64,000 nt of DNA from Tethya wilhelma (Eukaryota; Porifera; Demospongiae; Tethyida; Tethyidae), in contig CAXIPT010000007.1 in NCBI GenBank assembly GCA_964030475.1, forward strand, positions 4,218,404 through 4,282,403, read 5' to 3'. A program made the translations under genes and the position numbers. The notes beneath the pieces were generated by a model, which saw only the letters and a program-made list of their open reading frames with translations, had not been told where the DNA came from and ran no database searches. Shown here in pieces: positions 34,199 to 45,721 of this stretch. Position 1 is the first letter of the stretch, and every line of letters begins with the position of its first letter.

Positions 34199-35125
34199 TT
34201 ATCCATACACAGGAGAAGTTATGGCAATAATTTTCTTCATACAAAAGTTTGCAGGAACACCCTTAGTATACATTCGCATTGTTTCTAAGATGCTATCGTA
34301 TCCTATTTCTGACTCAATCATTTTAGTGACTTCAGGACTGGAACCCACCCATATCCTAAGTTTTTCGGCTGACTGCTGTTTGATAGCTTCTTCAGCTGCT
34401 TTGAATAGAAGAGCACGGCCAATCTGTAGGTCATCAGAAAACAATGGTCCAACAATTTGGTGTTTCTCTGCGATACTGTCATGAATGACTACATACCCAA
34501 CAATTTCTCCAGTTTTGTTTGTTGCTACCCATGCAAGGCATTGAGGAATTGTGATCCACTTTTGGAGGAAATCAGAACGAACGAAACCAAAAACGGAAGT
34601 ATCGTACTCCAGCAGTTTCCCAAATGGAACTTCATTTATCAGTTTGATTTCCAGTGAGATCTTGAGGCTTTCATTAACTTTCCTAAAGCTGTCTACTACC
34701 TTCGAGCAGGACAGAGTGTACTCTACAGACAGCCCTTCTGGTCGAAAACCCATTCGTTCATACAGGGGTACTTTCTCCAGTAAACCATCAAGGGCAATAT
34801 TGCTGTCTTTAGGCAAAGACTCCCACATTACATTCCATATTTTTAATCCATAACCCTTCCCCCGAAATGGTTTGTCCACAATGTAGAGGCCAATATAATA
34901 AAAAGACTCGTTATCATCTCCATGTTTGAAAACACCAACGTGACCAATCCTCTGACCATTTAGGTATCCAATGAAAAAACCAGGTTTAGAATATCCCAAG
35001 TGTGCTATGCTAGGACCACCAATCCAGTACCACTGTTCTTCTATGCACATTGCTTTAACAAAATCGAAATCTTCTGCAGATGATGCAGGTAGCACAACGA
35101 AGTTATCTTTGGTAGCAGTACTCAT
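34199..35125 (-). CDS. GNAT-family N-acetyltransferase, copy 1
   Basis: A single exon of 308 residues starting MSTATKDNFVVLPASSAEDF; longer upstream ATGs are not conserved in copy 2. RGKGYG (88-93) within FRGKGYGLKIW is the GNAT motif A acetyl-CoA pyrophosphate loop. YIVDKPF and VPLYERMGFRPEG are further GNAT strands. The C-terminal half (LEYDTSVFGFVRSDFLQKW ... VGPLFSDDLQIGRALL) resembles the second GNAT-like domain found in YitH/DUF1248-type proteins. The substrate is unknown, and it is probably cytosolic. It is tandem with copy 2, 395 bp upstream on the same strand. Confidence 0.85.
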   Translation of the reverse strand: MSTATKDNFVVLPASSAEDFDFVKAMCIEEQWYWIGGPSIAHLGYSKPGFFIGYLNGQRIGHVGVFKHGDDNESFYYIGLYIVDKPFRGKGYGLKIWNVMWESLPKDSNIALDGLLEKVPLYERMGFRPEGLSVEYTLSCSKVVDSFRKVNESLKISLEIKLINEVPFGKLLEYDTSVFGFVRSDFLQKWITIPQCLAWVATNKTGEIVGYVVIHDSIAEKHQIVGPLFSDDLQIGRALLFKAAEEAIKQQSAEKLRIWVGSSPEVTKMIESEIGYDSILETMRMYTKGVPANFCMKKIIAITSPVYG

Positions 35126-35520
35126 CTTTTGCTTTTTGGTATGATGCCTGACACATGGGCAATGCAGTGAGCCAGAGTGCTCCTCAATCATATGACTTAT
35201 CCGCGCAGCCCCGCCTACTATTATTGTCTTCACGAGACCTGTTCATGCGCGCGCCGTCTCAGTCCCATATTGGCTTCGAATTCACTGACTCTGTTCTCTT
35301 GTTCCTTGAAACCATATAATATCTATACAGATGTCATGTAGTTCAAACATGCAGTAACAATCCACTAAATAAAATTACACAATCCAACTGAACAGCCATT
35401 CCATCTTGTTATATATTTTTGTCTTTTTATGATTTGGTCATTTCAACCATATTAAAAATTGATGTTGTCATGCTCTTCACATTTAACTCATAAAATGATT
35501 TTACCCAAACACAGGAGGAG

Positions 35521-36447
35521 TTATATAGAAATAATTTTCTTCATACAAAAGTTTGGAGGGGCTCCTTTGGTATACATTCGCATTGTTTCTAAGATGCTAT
35601 CGTATCCTATTTCAGACTCAATCATTTTAGTGACTTCAGGACTCGCACCTGAAAGTACCCACATCTTAAGTTTTTCGGCCGACCGCTGTTTGATACCTTC
35701 TTCAGCTGCTTTGAATAGCAGAGCACGACCAATCTGCAGATCATCAGAAAACAACGGTCCGACAATTTGCAGTTTCTCTGCCGCTATACTGTCATCACTG
35801 ATCACATACCCAACAATTTCTCCAGTTTTGTTTGTTGCTACCCATGCAAGGCAGTGAGGAATTGTAATCCACTTTTGAAGGAAATCAGAACGAACAAAAC
35901 CATAAACAGAAGTGTCGTACTCCAGCAGTTTCTTAAATGGAACTTCATTTATCGGTTTGATTTCCAGTGAGATCTTGAGGCTTTCATTAACTTTCCTAAA
36001 GCTATCTACTACCTTCGAGCTGGACAGAGTGTACTCTACAGACATTCCTTCCTGACGAAACCCCATTCGTTCATACAGGGGTACTTTATCTAGTAAACAA
36101 TCAAGGGCAATATTGCTATCTTTAGGCAAAGACTCCCACATTACATTCCATATTTTCAATCCATATCCCTTCCCCCGAAATGATTTGTCCACAATGTAGA
36201 AATCAATACAATAGAAGGCTTCGTTATCATCTCCATGTTTGAAAACACCAACGTGACCAATCCTCTGACCATTTAGGTACCCAATAAAAAATCCAGGTTT
36301 AGAAAATCTCAAGTGTGCTATGCTAGAACCGCCAATCCAAAACCATTGTTCTTCTATGCACATTGCTTTAACAAAATCAAAATCTTCTGCAGATGTTGCA
36401 GGTAGCACAACGAAGTTTTCTTTGGTGGTAGTAGTAGAGATACTCAT
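35521..36447 (-). CDS. GNAT-family N-acetyltransferase, copy 2
   Basis: Intronless, exactly 308 residues like copy 1 and about 90% identical by eye. It keeps FRGKGYGLKIW, VPLYERMGFRQEG, EIVGYVISDDS and VGPLFSDDLQIGRALL. Small compensating indels exist near SIAAEKLQ and LSGASPEV against copy 1, yet the frame is kept, so both are likely functional. Confidence 0.85.
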   Translation of the reverse strand: MSISTTTTKENFVVLPATSAEDFDFVKAMCIEEQWFWIGGSSIAHLRFSKPGFFIGYLNGQRIGHVGVFKHGDDNEAFYCIDFYIVDKSFRGKGYGLKIWNVMWESLPKDSNIALDCLLDKVPLYERMGFRQEGMSVEYTLSSSKVVDSFRKVNESLKISLEIKPINEVPFKKLLEYDTSVYGFVRSDFLQKWITIPHCLAWVATNKTGEIVGYVISDDSIAAEKLQIVGPLFSDDLQIGRALLFKAAEEGIKQRSAEKLKMWVLSGASPEVTKMIESEIGYDSILETMRMYTKGAPPNFCMKKIISI

Positions 36448-36891
36448 CTTTTTTGGTACTAAATGCTACTGAGCTGACTGATGACTAGAAAATTAGCATC
36501 CTGGGACAAAGTGCACTGCATGCATGAACCTCGACCTTTGACCCTATACAAGAAGACCAACCCCCTCCCCTCCGCCCCTCGATCTAGGCATTAAATCAGA
36601 GTTGATAAATATTAAATTATCAGTGCAAGCATAATTAATTATTATAGAATAATAATTATATAGGTGTTGAAAATTCTGGAGCATAATGTGGGAATAATAG
36701 GTAGAAATTTCTCTCAGATTAGGTAATGGTCATCACTATTACCATAGAAAGGGTGTTTTTACTGATTACTCTATAAAATTCTGTATCTTGAACATAAAAC
36801 CTTTTTATATAGAGAACTGCATCACTTATGCTACTGTATATAACAACTAAAATTGTTGTACGTCTTTAGATTTTATGTATACAGTATGAAA

Positions 36892-36938
<47 letters not shown>

Positions 36939-36949
36939 GCTCCAATTTC
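36448..36949. other. Intergenic stretch with (CT)n
   Basis: Carries a short remnant of the membrane-protein last exon (about 36526-36580, cctcgacctttgacc) and a CT microsatellite at 36896-36936 directly before the third GNAT copy. Confidence 0.65.
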
Positions 36950-37545
36950 TGAATCCACAATCATTTCAGTGACTTCAGCACTGGCACCCATCTATATCCT
37001 AAATTTTTTGGTTGAAGGCTGTTTAATAGCTTCTTCAGCTGCTTTGAATAGCAAGCGGCATGACCAATCTGTAGATCATCAAAAAAAAACCCAATGGTCT
37101 GACAATTTGGTGTCTCTCTGCGATACTGTCATGAATGACCACATACCCAACAATTTCTCCAGTCTTGTTTGTTGCTACCCATGCAAGCCATTGAGGAATT
37201 GTGATCCGCTTTTGGAGGAAATCAGAACTTGTGACAAACAAAGCCAAAAAACAGAAGTGTCCTACTGAGTCCAGCAGTTTTCCAAATGGAACTTCCGGCA
37301 TTAATTTACTGATCGGCTTATTTCAAAAAGTTCCAGTGAGATCTTGAGGATTTCATTACTGACTTTCCTAACTGAACCTGTCTACTACCTTCGAGCTGGA
37401 CAGAGTGTACTCTACAGATAGCCCTTCAGGTCAAAAACCCATTCGTTAATATATAGGGGTACTTTGTCCAGTATAAACCATCAAGGACAATTTTGCTGTC
37501 GTTAGGCAAAGACTCCCACATTACATTCCATATTTCCATACATTG
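36950..37545 (-). pseudogene. Decayed GNAT copy 3
   Basis: Similar to the copies above over the C-terminal two-thirds (ITIPQWLAWVATNKTGEIVG, EIWNVMWESLPNDS), but with many frame-shifting indels and no N-terminus. It stops near 37545 in a C-rich stretch. Confidence 0.9.
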
Positions 37546-38080
37546 TCCTTGTCCCCCCCCCCTCGGCCATAACGTCATCTCCAACTGAAGAATTGTCAAG
37601 AAAAGGATCAAACAGTTCATTACAAGGAATCAAAACTTAGCCATTCTATTGTACAAGAGAGACCAGTGAGAGTGCGATGTAACTCCATAGTATAGAGCCT
37701 GCATCATGCACATGCTGCTATATAAGCCTAACGTTTAACATGGATGGATGATAATGATAAATCAGGAAAACACATGCACAGTCCATGATTGTTATAAATA
37801 GACATTATACTGATAGTCTGATACGCGATGCCTCAACATTGCAAACAATAACATGTCATATTTTTATTGGTGTGTTGACTTAGTTATCACCATGCATGCA
37901 TGCAGTCACTATAGGTACATTGCACTATTCACCGCTGATTCAGGCACATGCACTAGATCATCCATGGACAATAATACAAAAGTGAAAACTATATAGTTAC
38001 AACCGGTAAACAATAATAATAATTATTCTCAAATAAAAATTAGTGATATTATATAATTATACTAATAGTGATTGTATATA
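37546..38080. other. Non-coding stretch with repeat remnants
   Basis: Contains another decayed piece of the membrane-protein last exon at about 37600-37775 and AT-rich DNA. No intact gene. Confidence 0.6.
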
Positions 38081-41000
38081 CTATGACTTCAAGTTACTAA
38101 TAATATCAGTTAATCCAATAAGTATCACAGGTATGGCAATATTAACAATTATTGCCACTGTGGCATATAATTCAAAGTTAAAACTTTGGCCTATTGAGTG
38201 TGTGTGTGAAAAAATTTAAAAGTTATACTCATAAATTAACCTGAGCCCTATAGAAGTCAGTATATATAGACTTACTGTAGAATCACGGTCTCAGTATAAA
38301 TGGGACAAAATAATTATGTCAGATTTTGACTGGAATCTAATACTATCCTTGCGTTATGACCTCTGTCTTGCCTTTTTTAGCGATAAACATTCTGACAAAT
38401 AAAATTAATGCATCCATGGTCTGTAACTGTAACAGTTATAATTATAGCCACTAATTGTACTGTATAATTTAGGGTTTAATGTCATTTACACCCCATTGTA
38501 GCATTTTCACTCTTTTCCATCCAAAAAGTGAAGACTGAGATCACCCAGTATAAAGGAAGGTGTTGTAAAATTTAGCCTGGTCACCAATTTTCGGATCAGG
38601 AATTAAGGTACTTATAAAAAACACACATAAAAAAAGGCTTCAGAACAAGATCTGATTAAAGCTGATGTCTATAAATCACAATCTATACTTACCTGGTTGA
38701 CCTGGTTGAGCTGGTTGACCTGCAGCCGGTTGACACTGCTGCTCTGGTTGCTCAGATCTAGGTTGTCCTAGTTGTACAGGTTGCTGTAGTTGTCCAAGCT
38801 CTTCGTGTTGTTCTGGTCGCTCTGATTGTCTGAGTTGTTCATGTCGATCTGATTGTCTCTGTTGCTCTGGTTGCTCAGGTCGTCTTATTTGTTCAGGTTG
38901 CTTTTGTTGTCCTGATTTTTCAGGTTGTTCAGGTCGCTCTGGATCTGATTGTCCGAGTTGTTCAGGTTGACCTGATTGTCCTGGTTGCTTAGGTTGCCCT
39001 GGTTGTCTTATTTGTTCAGTTCGCTTTAGTTCTTCAGCTTGTTTAAGTAGGTCTGAATGTCCTAGTTGTTCATGTTGCGGCTGTGGTTGTCCTGATTGTT
39101 CAGATTGCTCTGGCTCTTCTACTAATGTGTGAAATATTGGGACAAACATGTACACAACTCTAATGACATGATTATACTTTAGTATCATAATTATTATAGC
39201 CAAAAATATTGATTGGGAAATTTTTTGACAGTTAAAGTCCAAACCATCAAATATTACGACAGTATAATTATGAACACATAATATACACAATAGGCAATAA
39301 ACAGCAAAACAACCAAAGTGATGCCTGTTTAATTAATTTAGAATCTTTCAATGTGTATAAAGGACAATCAAAAAGAATTAAGTTATGACCATAATCACAA
39401 TCACATTTAATCACATGCACACATGTACATGCTGAGTCAGCGTGATTGACACTCATGATACGTAACAGCCAGACCTTTTCTCACGTGTGTATATATAAGG
39501 GTCTGCCAATACCAGAGACCAAAATATAGTACCTATAGCATAAACTAACCAGGTTTGACTCCTATTCCACCATGGCACTTCTGTGAGTCATCATTATTAA
39601 TGTCAGTCTGCTCAATACTTCTTGGTTCTGTCTTCGAGTAATCCCATTTCAGTAAGTCGCTAGAATACATTACCACTTCACGATCTTTTCTTAGCCATGC
39701 TTTCACCATATCACCAGGTAGGTCATGCATCTCCTCAACATTCAATCCCAGTTCCCTTCCCAGGTGTAGGATTTGGTCTCTGTCTAGTGTTTTCAAGTAT
39801 TGTATTATTTCAATTGAATCCAAATCACCCAAACCTTCACAATTGTGATTATTCATAAATGTGCGCACAATAAAATACTACTGTAGATCAGCTTTACTAC
39901 AAGCGAAAAATAAACATGCAAAAATTTGGTATTTTTTTATCGAATTGGTCAAAATAAAGATCTTTAGTAGCAAAAATTTCCCGATTTAGAGTACACAAAA
40001 ATTAGCTTGACATGTATATAGATTCCCAGTCATGGATGCATGTTTAAGGTGCTGGACAAATAGGCTTAACTATATACATAAAGGCATACTACATGTACAT
40101 TTAGTCATGATGATTATACTCCAATTAACTAGGCTCAACCTACCTGGTTTGTGTTTTAGCCCACACTTCTCTTTAAGAATGTCATTGGCAATGCCAGTTT
40201 GTTGAATTTTCCTGAGTGCCTTCTCCAAGTGCTTCCATTTCAAACAGTCACCACATTTCTTCGTCACATTATCTTGCTTTCTCAACCATGCTTTCACCAT
40301 GTCACCGGGTAAGTTTAGCATACTTCCAAGACTGTAAATGCTTAAGCCCAATACTGCTCCAAGATGCTTGATTTGGTCTTTGTCAAGCTTTATTAAGTAT
40401 TGTATAATTTCTGGCCAATCATCTTCGCCAAGACCTACATATATATATACAAGCATGCATAGCACATATCACATCATGTCTGTACATGTACAGATCATTG
40501 TGTAAATCATGCGTGTATGCATGGTGACTAATGGTAGAAAATCTGTATGACATTACAATATGCGCACAACTAGCTGATCTATATATATATGAGACGATTT
40601 AATGTGCATGCACATTCATCATGCATATACATACCTTCATCTCTTTGTTGTGCTGATTGTTCAGGTAGGCCTAATAGTTCTCGATGCTCTGGTTTTTCAT
40701 GTTGTCCAGGTTCAATTTCTTCTGGTTTCTCTGGTTGTCTGGATCGCTCAAAAGTTTTGGGTTGTTCTGGTCGCTCTGTCTCTTCTGATCCTTGGCTGCT
40801 TAGGTTGCTTGGTTTTTCTTGGTATTCTGGTTCTTCAGGTTGTCTCTGTTGATCTGATTGTATTGGTTCAGAATTTGCTTCAGACAGTTGTCCTGGTTGT
40901 CCTGCTTGTCCTGGTTGTACGTATATAGGTTCTTCAGGATGTCCTGTATGGTTGTAAAAGGGATTGATGAATTAATGCATGCATGATTAACAGCAACAAA

Positions 41001-44000
41001 ATATTATTCATATTATAATAGCCTCATGCATGTGAATGTTAGAAAACAGATGTCATTGAAACGTTGACTGTGTAATAACTGACTCATGCATGCATACACT
41101 AACTCATACCATTTTTGAAGTTTATCCCACATTTCTGCTTAAGAATTTCATCAGCAATGCTTGTTTGGCCAATTTTCCTCAGTGCCTTCTCCAAGTGTTC
41201 CAATTTCAGGTTCATCACATTCATTTCTTCTAACTACATACAAATGAGTAAGAAAACTAATTCCCTAGCTCACTCAAAAGAATGCTTGCAGGGTAGAATC
41301 ATTGCATATGTAGCATTTTAGGGCATTTCCTGTCATGCCATGTATTGCCAAAATATTGGCAGACTTAAATTTGTATTTTGACCATCAAACTGTCAAAAAC
41401 ACTAATTTCTAGTCTGTACCGGATCTTTGTTGTCAGAAGCTCCTTCAATTTCTTCATGGCCATCCATTTTGGAACACCTATATAATACAGACATTGTACA
41501 ATGTGCATCATTTAACAACTAGCATTAAACTCAATGTTTAACTTAATAGTAATAATTATACTTCTCACAATTCACACTGACTAGATCCACAGGCACCATG
41601 CTCAGTAAGTTGACTCAGAGGTGATTCTGAATGTGATTCTTCATTACTACCAGTGACTAAGTGGAATGCAAGCGTATCCATTCCTTTTTCTTGAGAGAAT
41701 CGCATTTTAGTTTGAACGACCATGTCAATAAGACTTTCGTTATTTGCAGTTTCTGAAAATATTGGGATAGGATAAGGAAGAGTGGTATTAAACCGATAAT
41801 AGGGGATGCTTAGTTCTTCACAAAAAATCCTGCTCCTTTTATTCACTCTCTCTGAATCTTCAAGCTGCACGTACAATAATATAATATAAATTTAGTGTAT
41901 TATGATTCACATTGATTTTCAATAACTATAAGAATTGTTGCATATACATGCACCATGATGCTTACAGCAGTGATAAACAAGGTAAGTAGATTCTTTATAT
42001 TCTTTGTCTTTTGCAAAGATCGAAATAAATCAAACAAAGATGTTGAAACATCAATAGGACCCAGCGGCACATGGGGATCTACACCACATCCTATTGAGAC
42101 CACCAGAGCTTTTGTAAGCCTCTTTCCTTGATATCTGAACTGATCTAAGATTTCAACAAGGCCATCCTCAGTGGGGTTTGTGCAGAGAAGCCCTCCATCA
42201 ACATATCCATCACATTCATTGAAGAAACCTGGATGTGCACTTGCGTAACGGGCCACTTTCCACACATACTCTATTGAACAAAATTAATTTTTACAATCAA
42301 TTAATAACAGTTATTGAAAACACTATATAGCTCTAGATACTACTTAGACTAAATACTGTAATTTGATTGGATAGCTACAGAGACTTGTTCATAGGTACTC
42401 TACATGAAAATTTAATAAAATAGAGTACTATGAATATATTTATGAGTACAACTTGTACAAACCTCAATTTTGATTGGGTATCTGAACTAATTAGACACTG
42501 TTTTTGTCTGCTTCTACATGTAACTAAAATCCTTATTAGTTTGAGGTATCTTGATAACTAAAACTAAACCATTAGTTTAGTTTTTGATATCAAAAAAACT
42601 AAAAACTAATTATAAAATAAATCTCTAAAACTAAAACTAAATCTCTGGTCATTACTCTTCACTTGAAAAACTGATCCTTGAACTATACAAATTTGACACA
42701 CATCATCTAAACTAGTCTCGTGTGCCAGACCCCCTCCGCGGGGGGGGGGGGGTCTGGCATGCGAGACTACATCTAAACCACATGTTTCAAGGTGTGTTTA
42801 AAGCAAACTAAAAGGGTCTCACAACAACTAACTGAAGCATATTATATTAGTCTGCGGCAATAATAAAGCTAAACTAGCTAATACTAAAATGGGCCACCAG
42901 GAAATAACTATAACTAAACTAATTAAATTAGATAACATCATAAAAAAACTAAATGAAAACTAATAAAGATTGAAAGTATCAAACAAAAACAACAATGGTT
43001 TTAGAAACCTTCAGGCTACTCATAGAACCCTCGCTGCACTCAGGAATCTATAGCAGCCTTCATGTTTCTACACAGCTAAATTTTGACGGAAAATTCAGTC
43101 CCGAAATGGGAACGATAACGGTACTAAATCGAGATATGAATTTTTATCATTTTGGGCACGTGGGGCAGCACCCTGTTTTAGTGATGGAACACTTGGTACT
43201 GTTTCATGATCGTAAATATACATGCACTGTTTTAGTATACTGTTGTAGTATCAGTATTGTAATGATCAGTTCTATGGTTACATTACTGTTTCATTTGAAA
43301 ACAAATGATCATATTTACATTGAGAATGTGACAAAAATATTAGGCATATGTGCTGAAATTCAGAGTCTTGGCTTGTTTCTAAAGCACTGCAGTACATGCC
43401 CATTCCTACACTGCTAATTTTTAGTAAAATTTTTCACTACTTATATATTCGAACAGCATATGAAAATTGGTACCATACAAAAATTTCCTGCTGTATGGTA
43501 TATAGCTATAATAATAGTGTTACCATTGCAATTGCAATTCAATTGATGAAAAGAAGTTTACTTCTTGCAATTATTATCCACATAACAAACAATAACTATT
43601 AACATCATGGCATATAACATGCAGTTTAATACTTACGGTCAGAGAACTGATTTTCAAAACAGTTGTTGAAAAAATGAATACTAAGATTCGTTGATTTTTT
43701 GTTTACAGCTGCAATCATCACCCTGCATGTACCAATTGTGTTTTTTTAGAATCATAATAAATAATTATTATCATCATTAAAATAATTTTGTTTCTGATAG
43801 AACTTACTTTGGGTATTTAATATCTAACATTCGCATGTCTCCAAAATATTCTTTCAAAATCTCCTCAAACTGTGCAGTTCTGCTATTCGCAGTTGATGAT
43901 AATCTGCCATTGATTAGAAAAAGGAACTGGCGTATTTCCTGGAGGGACTTTTTACCTTTAAAAATAAGTTGTAATGTAAACATAAACTTATAAGTATACA

Positions 44001-45470
44001 ATGGAATAATGATCAAAATTTTGCAAAATAATCTGAAAACTATATACCGTAGATCATGGCTAGAGCAATTATAGCACCAAAAGATGTTCCAATGATCCAG
44101 TCAAAGAGCTCAGTAATCTTACAGTTTGTACGTTCCTCAAGCTGCGTCAGTACTTCAATATGAGAAAGACACTTTTTCCCACCACCATCCAAAAAAAGAA
44201 GACGATTGCTGCTCACTTGGTTCAAAGCAGCTCCACTGAACTCTGCCGGCTGGTCATTGCAGGCTCTCATTTGTTCTCCTCTTTGTGGATGAACCATTTT
44301 CTCTGTGTTAATCAAATCCATTCCACTTTTGCCACCAACTTTGCTTAGAATTTCCTGTATTTCAGGTACCTTGCCATTGTTTGTGGCAAGATCAAGAGGA
44401 GTACATTGATTGAAGTCTTTTTGGTTAACATCGGCCCCAAACACTACCAGTACTTTGATGCACATTGAATCACCTTCCTGTATGCATGATTGTGGTATAA
44501 CAAAAACAAAACAGGATTAAATATTATTACATGACGAGCCACATCGCAGTGCATTCAAACGAAAAGCAGCCTAAGATTATTTTCAATTATGCATACATGC
44601 ATACAAATATGCGTATTTCTATTGATATAGAAATACTGCTATTTGAAGCTATATTAAGCTTACTTCAACAGCCAAATGTAATGGGGTCTGTTCCCTTCTG
44701 TTAGTTAAGTTGACATCAGCATTACTATTAACCAAAATTGCAAGCAGAAAGTCAAATTTGTCTTTCTTCTTTCTTCTACTGATGATGATATGGATCAGAG
44801 CATCACCTGTTTGAGAATCTAAGACAGTATCTGGCCCGCAGGTAGCAATCATTTCCTTGGGGAGGGGGCAAAATAATTACCATAATAGTGGATAAATTTG
44901 GCGGGCTTAAAATTTGGCAAATTCACATTTTAGCGTGAGTTTTCATTGTTATTTTTCACTTATAGTACTATGTCCTATTTTTTCTCTAAGATTTATATGC
45001 AAAATGATCAATTTTGAAATTTTAGTCCTGTAAAAGTACTTCAATTACATGCAAAAGTGAAGGTTGCATGCCTCAGTGGTAAACAATTATGTCACTCAGT
45101 ATAGTAACCACCCATGCACCTTATTGAATTCAATAATTATTATCAGTGGAGCACCCAAAGAGGGAGAAACCAGAGTCAAAAAAAGACCAAATGCCCTTCC
45201 TCCCCCCCGGGCCCCCATCCTGAAAGAAACCTTGCATGCACAGGAATAATTTTGTATGAAAATCTGAATCAGATGTATATACATGCACTGTCAGCTATTC
45301 TATCTCAATTATTTATAAAAATATGCACTGACTGTGAGGTCATCTCCGAGAATGTGAAGTTTAACTTTAACCCCCCTATAATTTATAAGCCATGATCAGT
45401 GACCTACCATCATATCTTTAATTTGTACTTTACTACCAGCCTGTAGTTTCTTTACTTTTTCCAGCTGTGC
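38081..45470 (-). CDS. Ankyrin-patatin (iPLA2-like) phospholipase fused to death domains, 5' end missing
   Basis: Fourteen exons: 45470-45408, 44855-44664, 44477-44048, 43955-43808, 43722-43637, 42270-41966, 41864-41569, 41477-41420, 41233-41110, 40943-40635, 40434-40144, 39834-39550, 39121-38693 and 38157-38081. Every junction agrees in phase and gives 1,030 residues. Order: ankyrin repeats (NADVNLTNRREQTPLHLAVE; GADVNQKDFNQCTPLDLA); a patatin domain with FLDGGGKKCL, GTSFG (Ser codon 44084-44082) and YVDGGLL (Asp codon 42199-42197); a half death domain (LEHLEKALRKIGQTSIADEI); a Gln/Pro-rich linker; a full death domain (LGLSIYSL ... WKHLEKALRKIQQTGIANDI); a diverged death domain (VKAWLRKDREVV); a long QP/EQ-rich stretch; and a hydrophobic tail (VAIIVNIAIPVILIGL). 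Patatin/iPLA2 enzymes hydrolyse phospholipid acyl chains; coupling to death-fold signalling is inferred. The last exon is the least certain. The 5' end is lost toward the gap at 45721. Confidence 0.82.
38158..38692. other. Last predicted intron of the patatin-death gene
   Basis: AT-rich, no repeat family identified. Other small exons could be hidden here. Confidence 0.45.
39122..39549. other. Intron between the Q-rich exon and the third death-domain exon
   Basis: Includes a diverged fragment of the tagccaaaaatattg element family at about 39198-39260. Confidence 0.5.
42271..43636. other. Large intron of the patatin-death gene with repeats
   Basis: AT-rich low-complexity sequence built on aaactaa (42530-42960), a hairpin at 42712-42770 and a one-armed remnant of the 6036-type foldback element at about 43350-43440. 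Confidence 0.7.
42712..42770. repeat. Palindromic hairpin, AGTCTCG..CCAGACCCCC type
   Basis: Arms agtctcgtgtgccagacccc and its near complement, with a G-run in the centre. Related to 31052-31122. Confidence 0.8.
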
Positions 45471-45599
45471 CTGCAAGAATAAAAATACTATAGTAACATA
45501 ATCATATGGTTAGAAGTTTCACAAAACTCGTGGCAATAATGGCATGTGGTTCATAGCCATAAACTATGCATGCTTGAAAGTATAGTAGTTTTGGTTGGT

Positions 45600-45720
45600 A
45601 TACCCATTGATGTTGAAAGTATCGTGAAAGAATATTTTTTTTTTTTTTTTTTTTTTTTTAAGTGCCCCTCCGGGTTTACCACAATTGTGGCTAACGAGGG
45701 CCTGCAAATAGCCTAGGGCT
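45600..45720. repeat. Long T-tract and possible reverse-oriented retroposon end
   Basis: A T-tract of about 27 bp (45633-45659), followed by gtgcccctccgggtttacca and more GC-rich DNA up to the N at 45721. On the minus strand this reads as unique sequence ending in a poly(A) tail, as for a SINE or processed sequence. The body is cut by the gap. Confidence 0.4.
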
Positions 45721-45721
45721 N
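45721..45721. other. Single-N assembly gap
   Basis: An ambiguous base at the junction of unrelated sequence and the copy of 31888-32943. It probably marks a scaffold join. Confidence 0.85.

Noticed and set aside
40589..40928. Plus-strand ORFs rich in Leu/Val or Ser/Cys opposite the Q-rich exon
   Set aside because: They are antisense shadows of the Gln/Pro-rich linker exon 40943-40635, which is fixed by phase on both sides.
44885..44960. Further member of the tatagcc MITE family
   Set aside because: Only a short aatttggcgggctt-like piece is present, without two inverted ends.
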